A DNA stretch of 64,000 nucleotides, from contig CANQSR010000006.1 of assembly GCA_947626575.1 (NCBI GenBank), positions 27,754 to 91,753 of the forward strand, given 5' to 3'. The notes beneath the pieces were generated by a model, which searched no databases, had not been told where the DNA came from, and worked only from the letters and a program-made list of their open reading frames with translations. Every line of letters begins with the position of its first letter. Positions within the stretch are counted from its first letter, which is position 1. The position numbers and the translations under genes were made by a program. Source of the DNA: an uncultured Clostridia bacterium (GTDB lineage: Bacteria > Bacillota > Clostridia > Christensenellales > Borkfalkiaceae). Of this stretch, positions 16,901 through 25,121 are shown piece by piece.

Positions 16901-19811
16901 GTGGGAGTTCTTCACCCTCGACGGCTTCGGAAACGCCTACTTTACCGACGCCTTCGGCATCACCTATCAGGGGACGTACACCAAGCGTTCCGCGCACGTC
17001 TATGCCTTCCGATCGGAGACATATGACGGCACGGCGTATATCGTCATCAAAGAGGATAAGACCTGCGAAGTCCCCACGGACGGGTTCGTCACCGACGGCA
17101 AAGTCCTCGTGAAATATTTGGGCGGCGAAAAGAACGTCGTCATTCCCGATAACATCACGGAAATCGCCGCTTTGGCCTTCTCGGAACGCGCATCGGGGTC
17201 GCGTTACGACGGCGCCGCCATCGTCACGCTCGATCTCAAAAACGTTACGAGCGTGGGCGCGAACGCCTTCAACGGCTGCACCGAACTCGTCAGCGTGACG
17301 GGCAACGAGGTGCTGACGGTCGCAGAGAGCGCGTTCTATGGCTGCATCGAGCTTTCCGCGGTCACCATGCAAAAACTTACGACCATCGGCGAGTTTGCCT
17401 TCCATCTCTGCGAATCGCTCGAACACATCGGGTTTGACAAGGTGACGACGGTCTATTCTGCGGCGTTCAGCGAATGCCACGGATTGATCTCCGCCGAGTT
17501 CCCCGCCGCCGTCAAATTCTATGAAGGCGTGTTCTATGATTGCTTCCTGTTGGAGACGGTGACGTTCGGCGAAACTCTTGCGCAGCTCGGTACGCCCGAA
17601 GAGGTGGTCACGGGCGTCTTTGAACGCTCTTACGTGGAAGAGCAGGCCCCGCTCACCCTCATTTTCGAGGGAGAAAGTGTTCCCGTCATCGGCGCGGATC
17701 TCTTCGCGGGCGTGACGTATTACACCGTAAAGGTGCCTACCATGTCCGTGGTCAAGAAGTTCTATGCGGATAAATCATGGGCAGAATACAGTCTCTATAT
17801 CGGTATCGCGGATACGCCGCGTTCGTTCTATTGCTTTAATTATGGTAACGTGTGGGCGTTGGAATTGGATGGAACAGTCAAGATCATCCGCGAAGGTTCG
17901 GTCACGGCGTACGGGGCGTATGAGATCAAAGAAGGGCAGTTGCTCGTCTATCGGAACGGCCTTACGGAGCCTGTGTCTCTCGGAGATGTAGACGAAACGG
18001 CGCACACGATTCTCGTGGATGTTTATGGCTACGGCATTGATTATAAACCCGGTTCATGGTATTACTTCTATGAGGTAGGGAATGCACTTGAATTGACCGT
18101 TTCCTATACCGATGTGGACACCACGCTCACGTTCACGCCCGTTAAGGGAAATTTCTACACGGCCTCCACGATCTTCGAGGTCGATGCCGTGTTCGATGAG
18201 AACGGGGCAGAGAAAAACGTCAAGGTAGTCCTGGAAAGAAACATGTACGGCAGCACCACGCTGTATATGGTGGTGGATGGGAAATATCGCAGGAGCATGA
18301 GCATCAGCTACTCGTCTAAGGAGGTCTCGCTCGGCGATCCCGTGTTCATCCCCGTCGTCACGACCTACACGGCGGAGGATACGAGCTATCTCGCTCTTTC
18401 GCAGAACGACGAAGCGGCCACGCAGTACACGGCTTCCTTCGTCATCGCAAGCATCAGGGACGGCGATGGGACCCCGCTCAACGCTTCGCAGGTGGCCGTC
18501 GAGGCTGACGGCAAGTCGTTCAAGGTAAAGGATGCGATCGTCTTTGACGGGTACAGCTATGTATTTACCTTTACCGTGGAGACCGAGACGGGCAAGTTTG
18601 ATTATAAGGTGGAGGCGCAACGCCGTACCGTCGTCCAAAACAGCAGTTTCCGCGCCGTCATCTATCAGAACGAAGACGGCGAAGTGGCGAACATCGCCGC
18701 TTACCTCATGGGCAATTACGATTGGGAAGAACTCGACGGCAAGACGGAAGATTACGTCTATACGCCCTCGCAGGACGGCAAGGTCCACGAGTGGGTCATC
18801 TACAATTATAATTATGCGGGCCACTACACACTCACGCTCACGGGCAGCGGAGATGCGCTCACGGGAGAGATTTCTTCGGGCAAGGTCGCAAAGGGATATC
18901 TGAACAACACATATGCGATCGTGTTCTATGCGGGCGACGATATTTCCATGCTCTATATGCGCAACACGGACGGGGTATACTCCAAGGTGGATGAACAGGA
19001 GATCTCCGAAAAGGAGGGCTATCTCGAAGTGACGCACGGCGGAATGACCTATTACCTCACCGTGAACGGAGAAAGCGTCGAAATCGTCATTGCGGATATC
19101 ACCTATCGATCCTCGGAGGACAGCGATTTCGCAGGGAGCCTGCATATCGTGACGGGACCCGACGGGGTCATCTCTTCCGCAACGCTTACGGTCGGGACCG
19201 AGACCTATACAAAGTTCCTGACGGTGGAGGACGATTATCTCTTCTTCGGAACGGAGAAGGCCTACCGCGCCCATATTACTTCGGGCAAATGCACGATTGC
19301 GGAGCGTGAGATCAAGACGTTTACCGATGAAACGGCGGACGCCGAGATCGCCGTCGTGGTCGAAAGCGATGACGTGATCGGGGTAATTTCCGCCAAAGTC
19401 GGCGGCACGGAATATGCGGCGCATATCGGAGAAAATTATACTTCGTGGAGAGATCGTACCATTCTTGTCGATGCCGAAACGCCGATGTGTTTCGTCGTCA
19501 ATGTGGGCGAAAACACCATGCAGACCGTCAAATTGCTCGTGGCAGAGACGGAAGACAAAACCTATCGTATCTATCTTGCCGCTGCCGAGGAAGGCGACTA
19601 TAAGGTCGTCGGCCTGGAATTCCTCTACAACGGGAAGTATGTTTGGGAGCGTATCGATTACGCGGCAATGACGGATGGCGAGTATAATTGCGAAATCGAC
19701 GTATATGCCGACTACTACGACGAATATAGCAGCTACGCAAACCTCTATTTCAATATCACGATCGACGGCGATACTTGCAGTGCGACTTTGTACGATATCA
19801 GCGGTTACTAA
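13893..19811 (+). CDS. Giant surface lipoprotein with InlB-like repeat, repeated LDGYG modules and BspA-type LRRs
   Basis: Extracytoplasmic lipoprotein of 1972 aa, function unknown. The signal peptide ends in LLGIAGC (lipobox Cys25). A Listeria-Bacteroides/InlB-B-like segment (YTVMYLPYAP...YRFGGWATE) lies near residues 170-230. From about 430 to 1050 there are modules with a shared core: LVLDGYGHAYLF (~430), LVLDRYGAVYGS (~510), IALDGYYTAIY (~850), LDLDGYGKVTRY (~920) and FTLDGFGNAYFT (~1005), each followed by a G-T-Y strand. A BspA-type leucine-rich repeat block (LRR_5; VIPDNITEIAALAF, SVGANAFNGC, VAESAFYGC, IGEFAFHLC) spans about 1070-1250. The rest is beta-rich and unassigned. A 9-nt G tract at 14168-14176 lies in the coding sequence. 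The gene is monocistronic between a consensus promoter and a strong terminator. Adhesion or glycan/host binding is an inference from the domain types. Confidence 0.85.
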   Translation: MNRKLRYLIALFAATALSLLGIAGCGGDGGQKATLTLDAGSGTVATQEYELEEGADLYEFLKDKTPTPEDGLTFAAWYWNGKPIEEGDTMSAGGGTVTAKYYAQYTLEVYLEEDGSFVKSEAESKTDRAIFGDPLTLTAPSVEHYAFESDREGTRLSSAALGKNEVFKAYYTIETYTVMYLPYAPAEAGLEGSIPSSAVRYGDSVTVADGKAYTVSPGYRFGGWATELGGAVEYRGGEVLTPSADVHLFGVWDVAYADRFGGADLLFFPQADEKEAVLVRAGQELTGTRDGENFSFEDAEGHEILKGRAAAGTFVYYRDAMKDVSYKHADAYTGAAHADGATLAFDGRGGAEFTDAAGAHTGSVTYDPATMSYTFTYTDGTARFSFMLTELTEGETSTPAFIFEGAEAGAYLGISLHYLGSTTEGIYGDLLVLDGYGHAYLFDGDDYLAAQTLTLYYVGTYVPDGDSGEVDFTLADSEGNITQMRAKLMTYGGRPVWFADLGYAGTYTDSDGAKLVLDRYGAVYGSAVYTKDGAETSGIFTLEPSPLGLAVRLIPQTGDAITFRIDTSTHTMERLGGGNYAEYLRYYGDTGEIDVNWPVLVAQNGSAKYYESKETVTEGTVSEVSGSQNRFLFTSSALKFEYELGEGYFEVAGRISYFHYFKMYPLAEQTGVRTLSGENGSGTIVLTDAGDAVYTGADGASHLGVCTILNGADFGLSYDIGEFMDISTGETRYFRFVKNDEQVYATFSVLGEETGLYLLYADGAVDEQVKLFLAANGEERKAFYREIAEDDAEQKAYGTYTIADGEGTLTYSQDGKDVTLQFLLDPADGTFAVHTDKWTGVKTFTNGQNSIALDGYYTAIYRGEGRELTAEYTFVSDTRIYLYGVTEEGIFEGYFDLDLGHGTYKACGYEVGRYYDDASDDLLDLDGYGKVTRYNITEHDGEGNLTKLEEGTYTVLDADEGILRITFEERSFAVKLYAVSDGEDLSHFYTVEDKAADTYRSAKWEFFTLDGFGNAYFTDAFGITYQGTYTKRSAHVYAFRSETYDGTAYIVIKEDKTCEVPTDGFVTDGKVLVKYLGGEKNVVIPDNITEIAALAFSERASGSRYDGAAIVTLDLKNVTSVGANAFNGCTELVSVTGNEVLTVAESAFYGCIELSAVTMQKLTTIGEFAFHLCESLEHIGFDKVTTVYSAAFSECHGLISAEFPAAVKFYEGVFYDCFLLETVTFGETLAQLGTPEEVVTGVFERSYVEEQAPLTLIFEGESVPVIGADLFAGVTYYTVKVPTMSVVKKFYADKSWAEYSLYIGIADTPRSFYCFNYGNVWALELDGTVKIIREGSVTAYGAYEIKEGQLLVYRNGLTEPVSLGDVDETAHTILVDVYGYGIDYKPGSWYYFYEVGNALELTVSYTDVDTTLTFTPVKGNFYTASTIFEVDAVFDENGAEKNVKVVLERNMYGSTTLYMVVDGKYRRSMSISYSSKEVSLGDPVFIPVVTTYTAEDTSYLALSQNDEAATQYTASFVIASIRDGDGTPLNASQVAVEADGKSFKVKDAIVFDGYSYVFTFTVETETGKFDYKVEAQRRTVVQNSSFRAVIYQNEDGEVANIAAYLMGNYDWEELDGKTEDYVYTPSQDGKVHEWVIYNYNYAGHYTLTLTGSGDALTGEISSGKVAKGYLNNTYAIVFYAGDDISMLYMRNTDGVYSKVDEQEISEKEGYLEVTHGGMTYYLTVNGESVEIVIADITYRSSEDSDFAGSLHIVTGPDGVISSATLTVGTETYTKFLTVEDDYLFFGTEKAYRAHITSGKCTIAEREIKTFTDETADAEIAVVVESDDVIGVISAKVGGTEYAAHIGENYTSWRDRTILVDAETPMCFVVNVGENTMQTVKLLVAETEDKTYRIYLAAAEEGDYKVVGLEFLYNGKYVWERIDYAAMTDGEYNCEIDVYADYYDEYSSYANLYFNITIDGDTCSATLYDISGY

Positions 19812-19819
19812 TTGAAACG

Positions 19820-19852
19820 GCGGGCGGGAGAGATCCCGCCCGCTTGAATTTT
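19820..19852 (+). terminator. Terminator of the 1972-aa lipoprotein gene
   Basis: A perfect 10-bp GC stem GCGGGCGGGA (19820-19829) / TCCCGCCCGC (19834-19843) with loop gaga is followed by ttgaattttt, 8 nt after the stop codon. Confidence 0.9.
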
Positions 19853-19912
19853 TCCGCTTTTCCGCTCCGCAAATCCGTGAAAGTTTGCGCGAGGAAAATT
19901 GTGGAAAAAGCA

Positions 19913-19941
19913 TTGACGCACGCAAAAAAGCGTGCTATAAT
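19913..19941 (+). promoter_or_regulatory. Promoter of gapA
   Basis: -35 TTGACG (19913-19918), 17-nt spacer, -10 TATAAT (19936-19941). The leader is about 50 nt and includes a ggagga Shine-Dalgarno at 19984-19989. Confidence 0.88.
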
Positions 19942-19999
19942 AGCATACGGTAAAGAGGCGTCCGAAGGCGCCAAAGAATTTTTGGAGGAATGATTCATC

Positions 20000-21019
20000 A
20001 TGGCAAACGTAAAAGTAGCAATCAACGGTTTCGGCCGCATCGGCCGTCTCGCGTTCAGGCAGATGTTCAACGCGGAAGGGTATGAGATTGTTGCCATCAA
20101 CGACCTCACCAGCCCCACCATGCTCGCGCACCTTTTGAAGTATGATAGCGCGCAGGGCAGATACGAGGGCCACACCGTCTCCGCCAACGACGAAGAGAGA
20201 ACGCTCACCGTGGACGGCAAGTCCATCAAGATCTATGAGGAAAAGGATGCCGCCAACCTTCCTTGGGGCGCCCTCGGCGTAGACGTCGTTCTCGAATGCA
20301 CGGGCTTCTATACCTCCAAGGCGAAGTCCGAAGCGCATATCAAGGCCGGCGCAAAGAAAGTCGTCATCTCCGCTCCCGCGGGCAACGATCTTCCCACCAT
20401 CGTGTTCGGCGTCAACGAGCAGACCCTCAAAAAGGATGATACCATCATCTCGGCCGCAAGCTGCACCACCAACTGCCTTGCTCCCATGGCCAACGCGCTC
20501 AACAACGCGTATCCCATCGTTTCGGGCATCATGACCACCGTCCACGCCTTCACGGGCGACCAGATGGTCCTCGACGGCCCTCACCGCAAGGGCGATTTGA
20601 GAAGGGCGCGCGCCGCGGCCGTGAACATCGTTCCCAACTCCACGGGCGCCGCGAAGGCCATCGGCCTCGTCATCCCCGCCCTCAACGGCAAGCTCATCGG
20701 CAGCGCACAGCGCGTTCCCGTTCCCACCGGTTCGACGACCATCCTCGTCGCCGTCGTCAAGGGCAAGGATATCACCAAGCAGAGCATCAACGACGCCATG
20801 AAGGCCGCCGCTTCCGCTTCCTTCGGTTACACCGAGGAACTGCTCGTCTCCTCGGATATCATCGGCATCACCTATGGCTCCCTCTTCGATGCCACCCAGA
20901 CCATGGTCACCAAGATCGACGACGATACCTATCAGGTGCAGGTCGTCGCTTGGTACGATAACGAGAACAGCTACACGTCGCAGATGGTCCGCACCATCAA
21001 GTACTTCGCCGAGCTGTAA
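20000..21019 (+). CDS. gapA: Type I glyceraldehyde-3-phosphate dehydrogenase
   Basis: NAD-dependent phosphorylating GAPDH, 339 aa, a cytosolic glycolytic enzyme. The Rossmann entry [18 protein letters not shown], catalytic Cys in [13 protein letters not shown], the HAFTGDQ segment, the conserved [20 protein letters not shown] and the C-terminal [19 protein letters not shown] are all present, at full family length. Codon use is strongly biased (mostly C-ending codons), as expected for a highly expressed gene. The Shine-Dalgarno lies 10-11 nt before the ATG, a little longer than usual. The gene is monocistronic, with a strong promoter and terminator. Confidence 0.97.
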   Translation: MANVKVAINGFGRIGRLAFRQMFNAEGYEIVAINDLTSPTMLAHLLKYDSAQGRYEGHTVSANDEERTLTVDGKSIKIYEEKDAANLPWGALGVDVVLECTGFYTSKAKSEAHIKAGAKKVVISAPAGNDLPTIVFGVNEQTLKKDDTIISAASCTTNCLAPMANALNNAYPIVSGIMTTVHAFTGDQMVLDGPHRKGDLRRARAAAVNIVPNSTGAAKAIGLVIPALNGKLIGSAQRVPVPTGSTTILVAVVKGKDITKQSINDAMKAAASASFGYTEELLVSSDIIGITYGSLFDATQTMVTKIDDDTYQVQVVAWYDNENSYTSQMVRTIKYFAEL

Positions 21020-21037
21020 TCGGAAAAGCAATAAAGC

Positions 21038-21065
21038 AAAAGCGCTCCCCGCCGGGAGCGCTTTT
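21038..21065 (+). terminator. Terminator of gapA
   Basis: Stem AAAAGCGCTCCC / GGGAGCGCTTTT (21038-21065) with a short loop, ending in a T run, 18 nt after the stop codon. Confidence 0.9.
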
Positions 21066-21109
21066 ATCATACTTTCCCTCGCAGACCCTTTACGACCTAT
21101 TAGGGAGCA

Positions 21110-21445
21110 AGAGAACCGCCCTCGTCGCCCCCTGTGGGGGAGATGTCACGAGCTTGCGAGTGACAGAGGGGTTTTGGGAACCCTTTCGGCCTAACATGTC
21201 ATTTCGAACGAAGTGAGAAATCTTTTTCTTTGAGATTTCTCACCCCTGCGGGGTTCGAAATGACGTATGGAAGGCTTCCCCCTTCGGGGGGAAGCTGTCA
21301 CCGAAGGTGACTGATGAGGGGCGTAATAAAAGTTACACCCCCACCTGACGCGGCAAAGCCGCGCCACCCGCCCCCTTAGAAAGGGGGCAGGCCTCGTCGC
21401 CCCCTATGGGCCGGCGAGGCCAAAGGCCGTGACAGAGGGGTTTCG
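21110..21445. repeat. Intergenic palindromic repeats between gapA and spoIIR
   Basis: No gene is supported. It holds a cgaacgaagtgagaaatct hairpin with its partner gagatttctcacccc and gttcgaaatgacgt (21196-21268), then a copy (21270-21395) of the gggggaagctgtcacc / cccccacctgacgcggc / aaagggggcagg block also seen near 1815-1940 and in the terminal array, then gtcgccccctatgggccggc. Confidence 0.75.
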
Positions 21446-21460
21446 GGCGTGATGCCGAGG

Positions 21461-22000
21461 TCATTGGCCGAAGAAACTGCGGATGATCTCGGCGATCTTG
21501 CTCTTGTAGACGACGTTCGCATTGCCCGCCGTGAAGCAGAGGGGCGGATAGACCACGCACCACCAATTATCGCCCTTGCCCGTGCCGAGTTCCAAAATGA
21601 GCGCATCATATACGCCCGCTTCAAGCGTGACGCTTTCATAGACGCGTGTGGGGAACTCCTCCCGCCGCAGGCTCGCCTTCGCGCCGTACGAAAAGCCGTT
21701 TTCTTCGAGTACGCGCTCCGCCACGCGCTCGATGCCTTCGAGCTTGGAGCCGATGAGCTGTATCGCTTTCTCCTTCGTGGTTGCGCCGCTTACGGTTGGC
21801 GTGAGATATTCCACGACGGCATCGCGCACCTTGTATTTTACCGCCTGCGCCGCAGGTTCGTTGGAATCGGCGCGGATATGTACCCGAAGGTATGCGCCCG
21901 TGACGTCGTTTGTGCCACCCATGTCCGCGATCCCCCCGCATGAAAGCGCGACGGCCACGGATGATACCAAGAGCAGTAAAATTAAGATCGCTTTTTTCAT
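21461..22000 (-). CDS. spoIIR: Stage II sporulation protein R
   Basis: Secreted forespore signalling protein, 179 aa. In Bacillus SpoIIR is made in the forespore and triggers SpoIIGA to process pro-sigma-E in the mother cell. The N-terminal hydrophobic signal (KKAILILLLLVSSVAVAL) is followed by family signatures: LRVHIRADSNEPAAQAVKYK with VRDAVVEYL, FPTRVYESV and the C-terminal GDNWWCVVYPPLCF. Two in-frame ATGs exist (22006 and 22000). The Shine-Dalgarno aaggaga abuts the first and lies 6 nt before the second, so 22000 is chosen. A sigma-F-like promoter is placed correctly upstream. It is divergent from sleB-ypeB, which makes a small sporulation cluster. Confidence 0.93.
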   Translation of the reverse strand: MKKAILILLLLVSSVAVALSCGGIADMGGTNDVTGAYLRVHIRADSNEPAAQAVKYKVRDAVVEYLTPTVSGATTKEKAIQLIGSKLEGIERVAERVLEENGFSYGAKASLRREEFPTRVYESVTLEAGVYDALILELGTGKGDNWWCVVYPPLCFTAGNANVVYKSKIAEIIRSFFGQ

Positions 22001-22021
22001 AGCCATTCTCCTTTGCGGATA

Positions 22022-22051
22022 AGGTATTGCCGTGAAGGAATTTTTTTATAC
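22022..22051 (-). promoter_or_regulatory. Sigma-F-like promoter of spoIIR
   Basis: Minus strand: GTATA (22051-22047), 15-nt spacer, GGCAATACCT (22031-22022). This matches the Bacillus sigma-F pattern (GyATA, N15, GGnnAnAnT) at all but the last position of the -10. spoIIR is a classical sigma-F target. Confidence 0.7.
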
Positions 22052-22187
22052 ATACTTTCCGCCGAAGCCCCTGCATTTTTTGCGGCGGCGGCTTTCGGGG
22101 CGGGCCGCGGGGCAAGGCGCGATTTCTGCCCGCCGCGCCGCGCATAAAAAATTTCCGCCTTGCACACATTGCGCATAGGAGGAAATT

Positions 22188-22949
22188 ATGAAGAAGTTTT
22201 TGGTCATCGGCGCACTCTCGCTGGCACTCGCCACTGCGACGGTCGCGGGGGTCGCGGCAACGTCCGCAACCGTCGCGCACAATGCCGATACCGCGCTTGA
22301 ACTTGCCATAGACGCCGCCATTCTCCGCCAGGGGAGTACGGGGGCCGAGGTCAAGGAAGTCCAGCGCAGATTGAAACAATGGGGCTATTATACGGGCGCC
22401 GTGGACGGGATCTTCGGCGCGGGGACGAAGAAGGCGGTCATCGCCTTCCAGAAGAAGAACGGGCTTACGGCGGACGGCGTCGTCGGCAAGGCTACTTACG
22501 CCGCGCTCGGCATGAACGATTCCTACAACGCCCTCGACGGCGGAGGTTCGGGCAGTTCCAACAACAGGCCTTCGGGTTCGGGTTCATCGAACTACACTTC
22601 GTCCGACCTCTATCTTCTCGCAAAGGCCATCTATGCCGAGGGCAGGGGAGAGAGCTATACGGGGCAGGTCGCCATCGGGGCGGTCATCATGAACAGGGTG
22701 AAGAGTTCTTCCTTCCCCAACAGCATCTCAGGGGTCATCTACCAGAAGGGCGCCTTTACGGCGGTCACCGACGGCCAGATCAATCTGGAACCCAACCAGA
22801 CGGCATACAACGCCGCGCGCGACGCCATGAACGGCTGGGATCCCACCTATGGATGTCTCTATTATTACAACCCTGCCGTCGCGACCAGCTCGTGGATCTT
22901 CGGGCGCAAGACGGTGACTGTGATCGGCAAGCACGTCTTTGCCATTTAA
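22188..22949 (+). CDS. sleB: Spore cortex-lytic enzyme SleB-type (PG-binding + hydrolase_2)
   Basis: Lytic transglycosylase-type enzyme, 253 aa, that acts on spore cortex peptidoglycan during germination. An N-terminal signal peptide (about 1-30) is followed by a PG_binding_1 domain (residues 47-107; RQGSTGAEVKEVQRRLKQWG, GIFGAGTKKAV, GLTADGVVGKATYAAL), a Gly/Ser/Asn linker (115-137) and the hydrolase_2 domain. The catalytic Glu is Glu151 in AKAIYAEGRGE, and the motif AIGAVIMNRV follows. A strong Shine-Dalgarno (taggagg) precedes the ATG. ypeB begins 9 nt after the stop, the conserved sleB-ypeB order of spore formers. The upstream gcata and cacacatt boxes are only weakly like a sigma-G promoter. 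Confidence 0.92.
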   Translation: MKKFLVIGALSLALATATVAGVAATSATVAHNADTALELAIDAAILRQGSTGAEVKEVQRRLKQWGYYTGAVDGIFGAGTKKAVIAFQKKNGLTADGVVGKATYAALGMNDSYNALDGGGSGSSNNRPSGSGSSNYTSSDLYLLAKAIYAEGRGESYTGQVAIGAVIMNRVKSSSFPNSISGVIYQKGAFTAVTDGQINLEPNQTAYNAARDAMNGWDPTYGCLYYYNPAVATSSWIFGRKTVTVIGKHVFAI

Positions 22950-22958
22950 GGAGGAATT

Positions 22959-24938
22959 ATGGAAAAGCAAATCGGAAAGAACGTATCGAGCGGGGCGAAA
23001 AAAGTGGAACGCGTCGAAAAGGTAACACAGGAGAGCGTGGACTCTGGTGTCCCCGTCCAAGAGACGGCTAAGACCAAAAAGAGGGCTACCATGTCCAAAA
23101 CATCCCCCAAGAAAACGGCGCAAAAGCGCGCCGTGAAGAAGGAGGAGAAGGCGGCCGAGGGCCGCGTTGCCGAGGCCAAAAAACGCGCCGAAAAGAAGCA
23201 GGAAAAGGCGGAAAAGAAGGCGGGGCTCAAACGCGCGAAACTCGAAAAAAAGGCCGCGCTCAAAGAGAAGAAGCTGGAAAAGAAGCGCGCTTTGGCCGAG
23301 AAAAAGTTGCAGAAAAAGGAGATGCTCGCCAAGAAGAAGGCGGAGCGCATCGAGAAACGCCAGAGCCGCAAGGCACAGCTGAAAGAAAGGCGCATCGAGC
23401 GCAAGGCCGAAAAGGCGGCCCGCCGCGAACTTCTCAAAAACGAGACCAAGGCCGAGCGGCAAAAGCGCATCGAGCGCGAAAAGCGCGAGCGCATCGCCTT
23501 GAAGGCCAAGAAACAGGAGGCGCGCATCAAGGCGCGCGAGGATAAGCTCAAAGCGCGCGAAGCGGCGCGCAGCCGTAAGGCGGACGATAAAAAGCACCGC
23601 CGCGAACAAAAGACGGAGCGCCGCCGTACGCCCGGCTTCGGCGGTTGGCTGGCCGCCGTCATCTCCCTCGGCACCGCCTGCCTCGTGCTGGCGACCGTCA
23701 TTACGGCAGGGGCGTTCCGCATGAACGATATGGCCGCGGAGGCCGAGAGCGGATACCGTTCCACGCTCTATGAGATGGTCTCGACCTGCGAGGACCTCGA
23801 CGACAGCCTCGGCAAGCTCCGTCTTTCGGGCGGCGCAAACGAGCAGAGAAAGCTCCTCACCGATATCCTCGTGGATACCGCGCTGTTGGAGGCTTCCGTC
23901 GAAAAGCTCCCCGTCGATCAGGCCACGGGTACGGATATCTCGTCCTTTATCAACCGCACGGGGTCGTTTGCGCGCACGATGCTCGCAAAGGTCGCGGCGG
24001 GCGGACAGCTCACCGAGGAGGAGCGGGCGCGCGTAAAATCTCTCTATGAGATCAACGACGGGCTGTATCAGGAACTCAACACGCTCATCACGGAGATGTC
24101 CGCAAACGAGCTTCGCGATTTCTTCGCGGGCGGCGGCAGTATGGCCGAGAGCTTTACCAAGCTCGCCAAGAGTACGCGTCCCGCCGAGATCGCGGATGCG
24201 CCCTTCGCAAAGGAGGGCAACATCGGGGAAAACCGCATCGCCACCCTCGAAGAGATCTCTTCTTCGGAGGCCGAAGCGAGGGCGGAAGAGTACTTTGCGG
24301 CATACCATGTCTCGGATATCCGCTACACGGGCGAGACGGTGACCCCCGATTTCAGTTGCTATGATTTCATGCTCACGGATGAAAACGGCGGCGAGATCTT
24401 CGCCCAGATCACAAAGAAGGGCGGCGAGCTGATATTCTTCGATACCTACGAGGAATGCAGCGATAAGAACTTCGATCTCGACGAATGCGACGCTCTGGCG
24501 CGCGAGTTTTTGAGCGGTCTCGGCATCGGGAACGTGGAAGCCGTGTGGCTCTCGGATGCGGGCATGGTCGCCAATCTCACCTACACGACGGTGGAGGACG
24601 GCGTGCGCATCTATCCCGAAGTTCTCCGCGTGCGGGTATGCGAGGAGAAGGGGCGCGTCGTGGGGCTGGATGCCCGCGGGTACCTGCTCAACAGCAAAGA
24701 TCACAACACGGCGCACCGCCTGTCCCGGCAGGAGGCCGAGGGCAAACTCGGCGACGGACTCAAAGTTTACAGCGCAAATCTTGCGCTCATCCCTTCGGAC
24801 GGCAACGAAGTCGTGGCCTATGAATTCGGCTGCACGTACGGGGAAGAGGAATATATCGTCTACGTGGACGCCAATACGGGCGAAGAGGTGGAGATATTCC
24901 GCGTGATGGAGAGCGCAAAAGGAAGCTATCTGCGATAA
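22959..24938 (+). CDS. ypeB: Germination protein YpeB with a long charged coiled-coil N-terminal extension
   Basis: Partner of SleB, 659 aa. YpeB stabilises and localises SleB in the dormant spore. The C-terminal part fits the family: one membrane helix (about 226-252, WLAAVISLGTACLVLATVIT), then the helical/YpeB domain and PepSY-like repeats (EARAEEYFAAYHVSDIRYTG, DECDALAREFLSGLGIGNVE, RLSRQEAEGKLGDGLKVYSA). YpeB proteins are usually about 450 aa with the helix near the N-terminus. Here about 220 residues precede it, consisting almost only of Lys, Glu, Arg and Ala with heptad-like spacing, a predicted long cytoplasmic coiled coil. This extension is odd and may bind nucleic acid or a coat/cortex partner (inference). 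ypeB follows sleB by 9 nt with a ggagg Shine-Dalgarno. Confidence 0.88.
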   Translation: MEKQIGKNVSSGAKKVERVEKVTQESVDSGVPVQETAKTKKRATMSKTSPKKTAQKRAVKKEEKAAEGRVAEAKKRAEKKQEKAEKKAGLKRAKLEKKAALKEKKLEKKRALAEKKLQKKEMLAKKKAERIEKRQSRKAQLKERRIERKAEKAARRELLKNETKAERQKRIEREKRERIALKAKKQEARIKAREDKLKAREAARSRKADDKKHRREQKTERRRTPGFGGWLAAVISLGTACLVLATVITAGAFRMNDMAAEAESGYRSTLYEMVSTCEDLDDSLGKLRLSGGANEQRKLLTDILVDTALLEASVEKLPVDQATGTDISSFINRTGSFARTMLAKVAAGGQLTEEERARVKSLYEINDGLYQELNTLITEMSANELRDFFAGGGSMAESFTKLAKSTRPAEIADAPFAKEGNIGENRIATLEEISSSEAEARAEEYFAAYHVSDIRYTGETVTPDFSCYDFMLTDENGGEIFAQITKKGGELIFFDTYEECSDKNFDLDECDALAREFLSGLGIGNVEAVWLSDAGMVANLTYTTVEDGVRIYPEVLRVRVCEEKGRVVGLDARGYLLNSKDHNTAHRLSRQEAEGKLGDGLKVYSANLALIPSDGNEVVAYEFGCTYGEEEYIVYVDANTGEEVEIFRVMESAKGSYLR

Positions 24939-25105
24939 CGTACGAACTGCGTATAGACATCGCATAACTTCGTTGCGCTTACGTTTCCCTTCGTCACGTA
25001 CGATAAAGTACGCTCCGTGCGGGAAGCCGCGCGCTCCTCGTTCTGCTCGTCTCTCCGCAGTTGGGTTACCCGTATCGCTTGTTCGAACTTTCTTGCCCTC
25101 CCCCT
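24935..25105 (+). repeat. ~170-bp repeat beginning at the ypeB stop codon
   Basis: Starts ATAACGTACGAACTGCGTAT in the ypeB stop codon and aligns with 8890-9060 over most of its length (gtacgataaagtacgctccgtgcgg, ctcgttctgctcgtctctccgcagt, cttgttcgaac). Both copies start at the stop codon of the gene before them. Confidence 0.75.
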
Positions 25106-25121
25106 TATACCTGAGGGTCGC

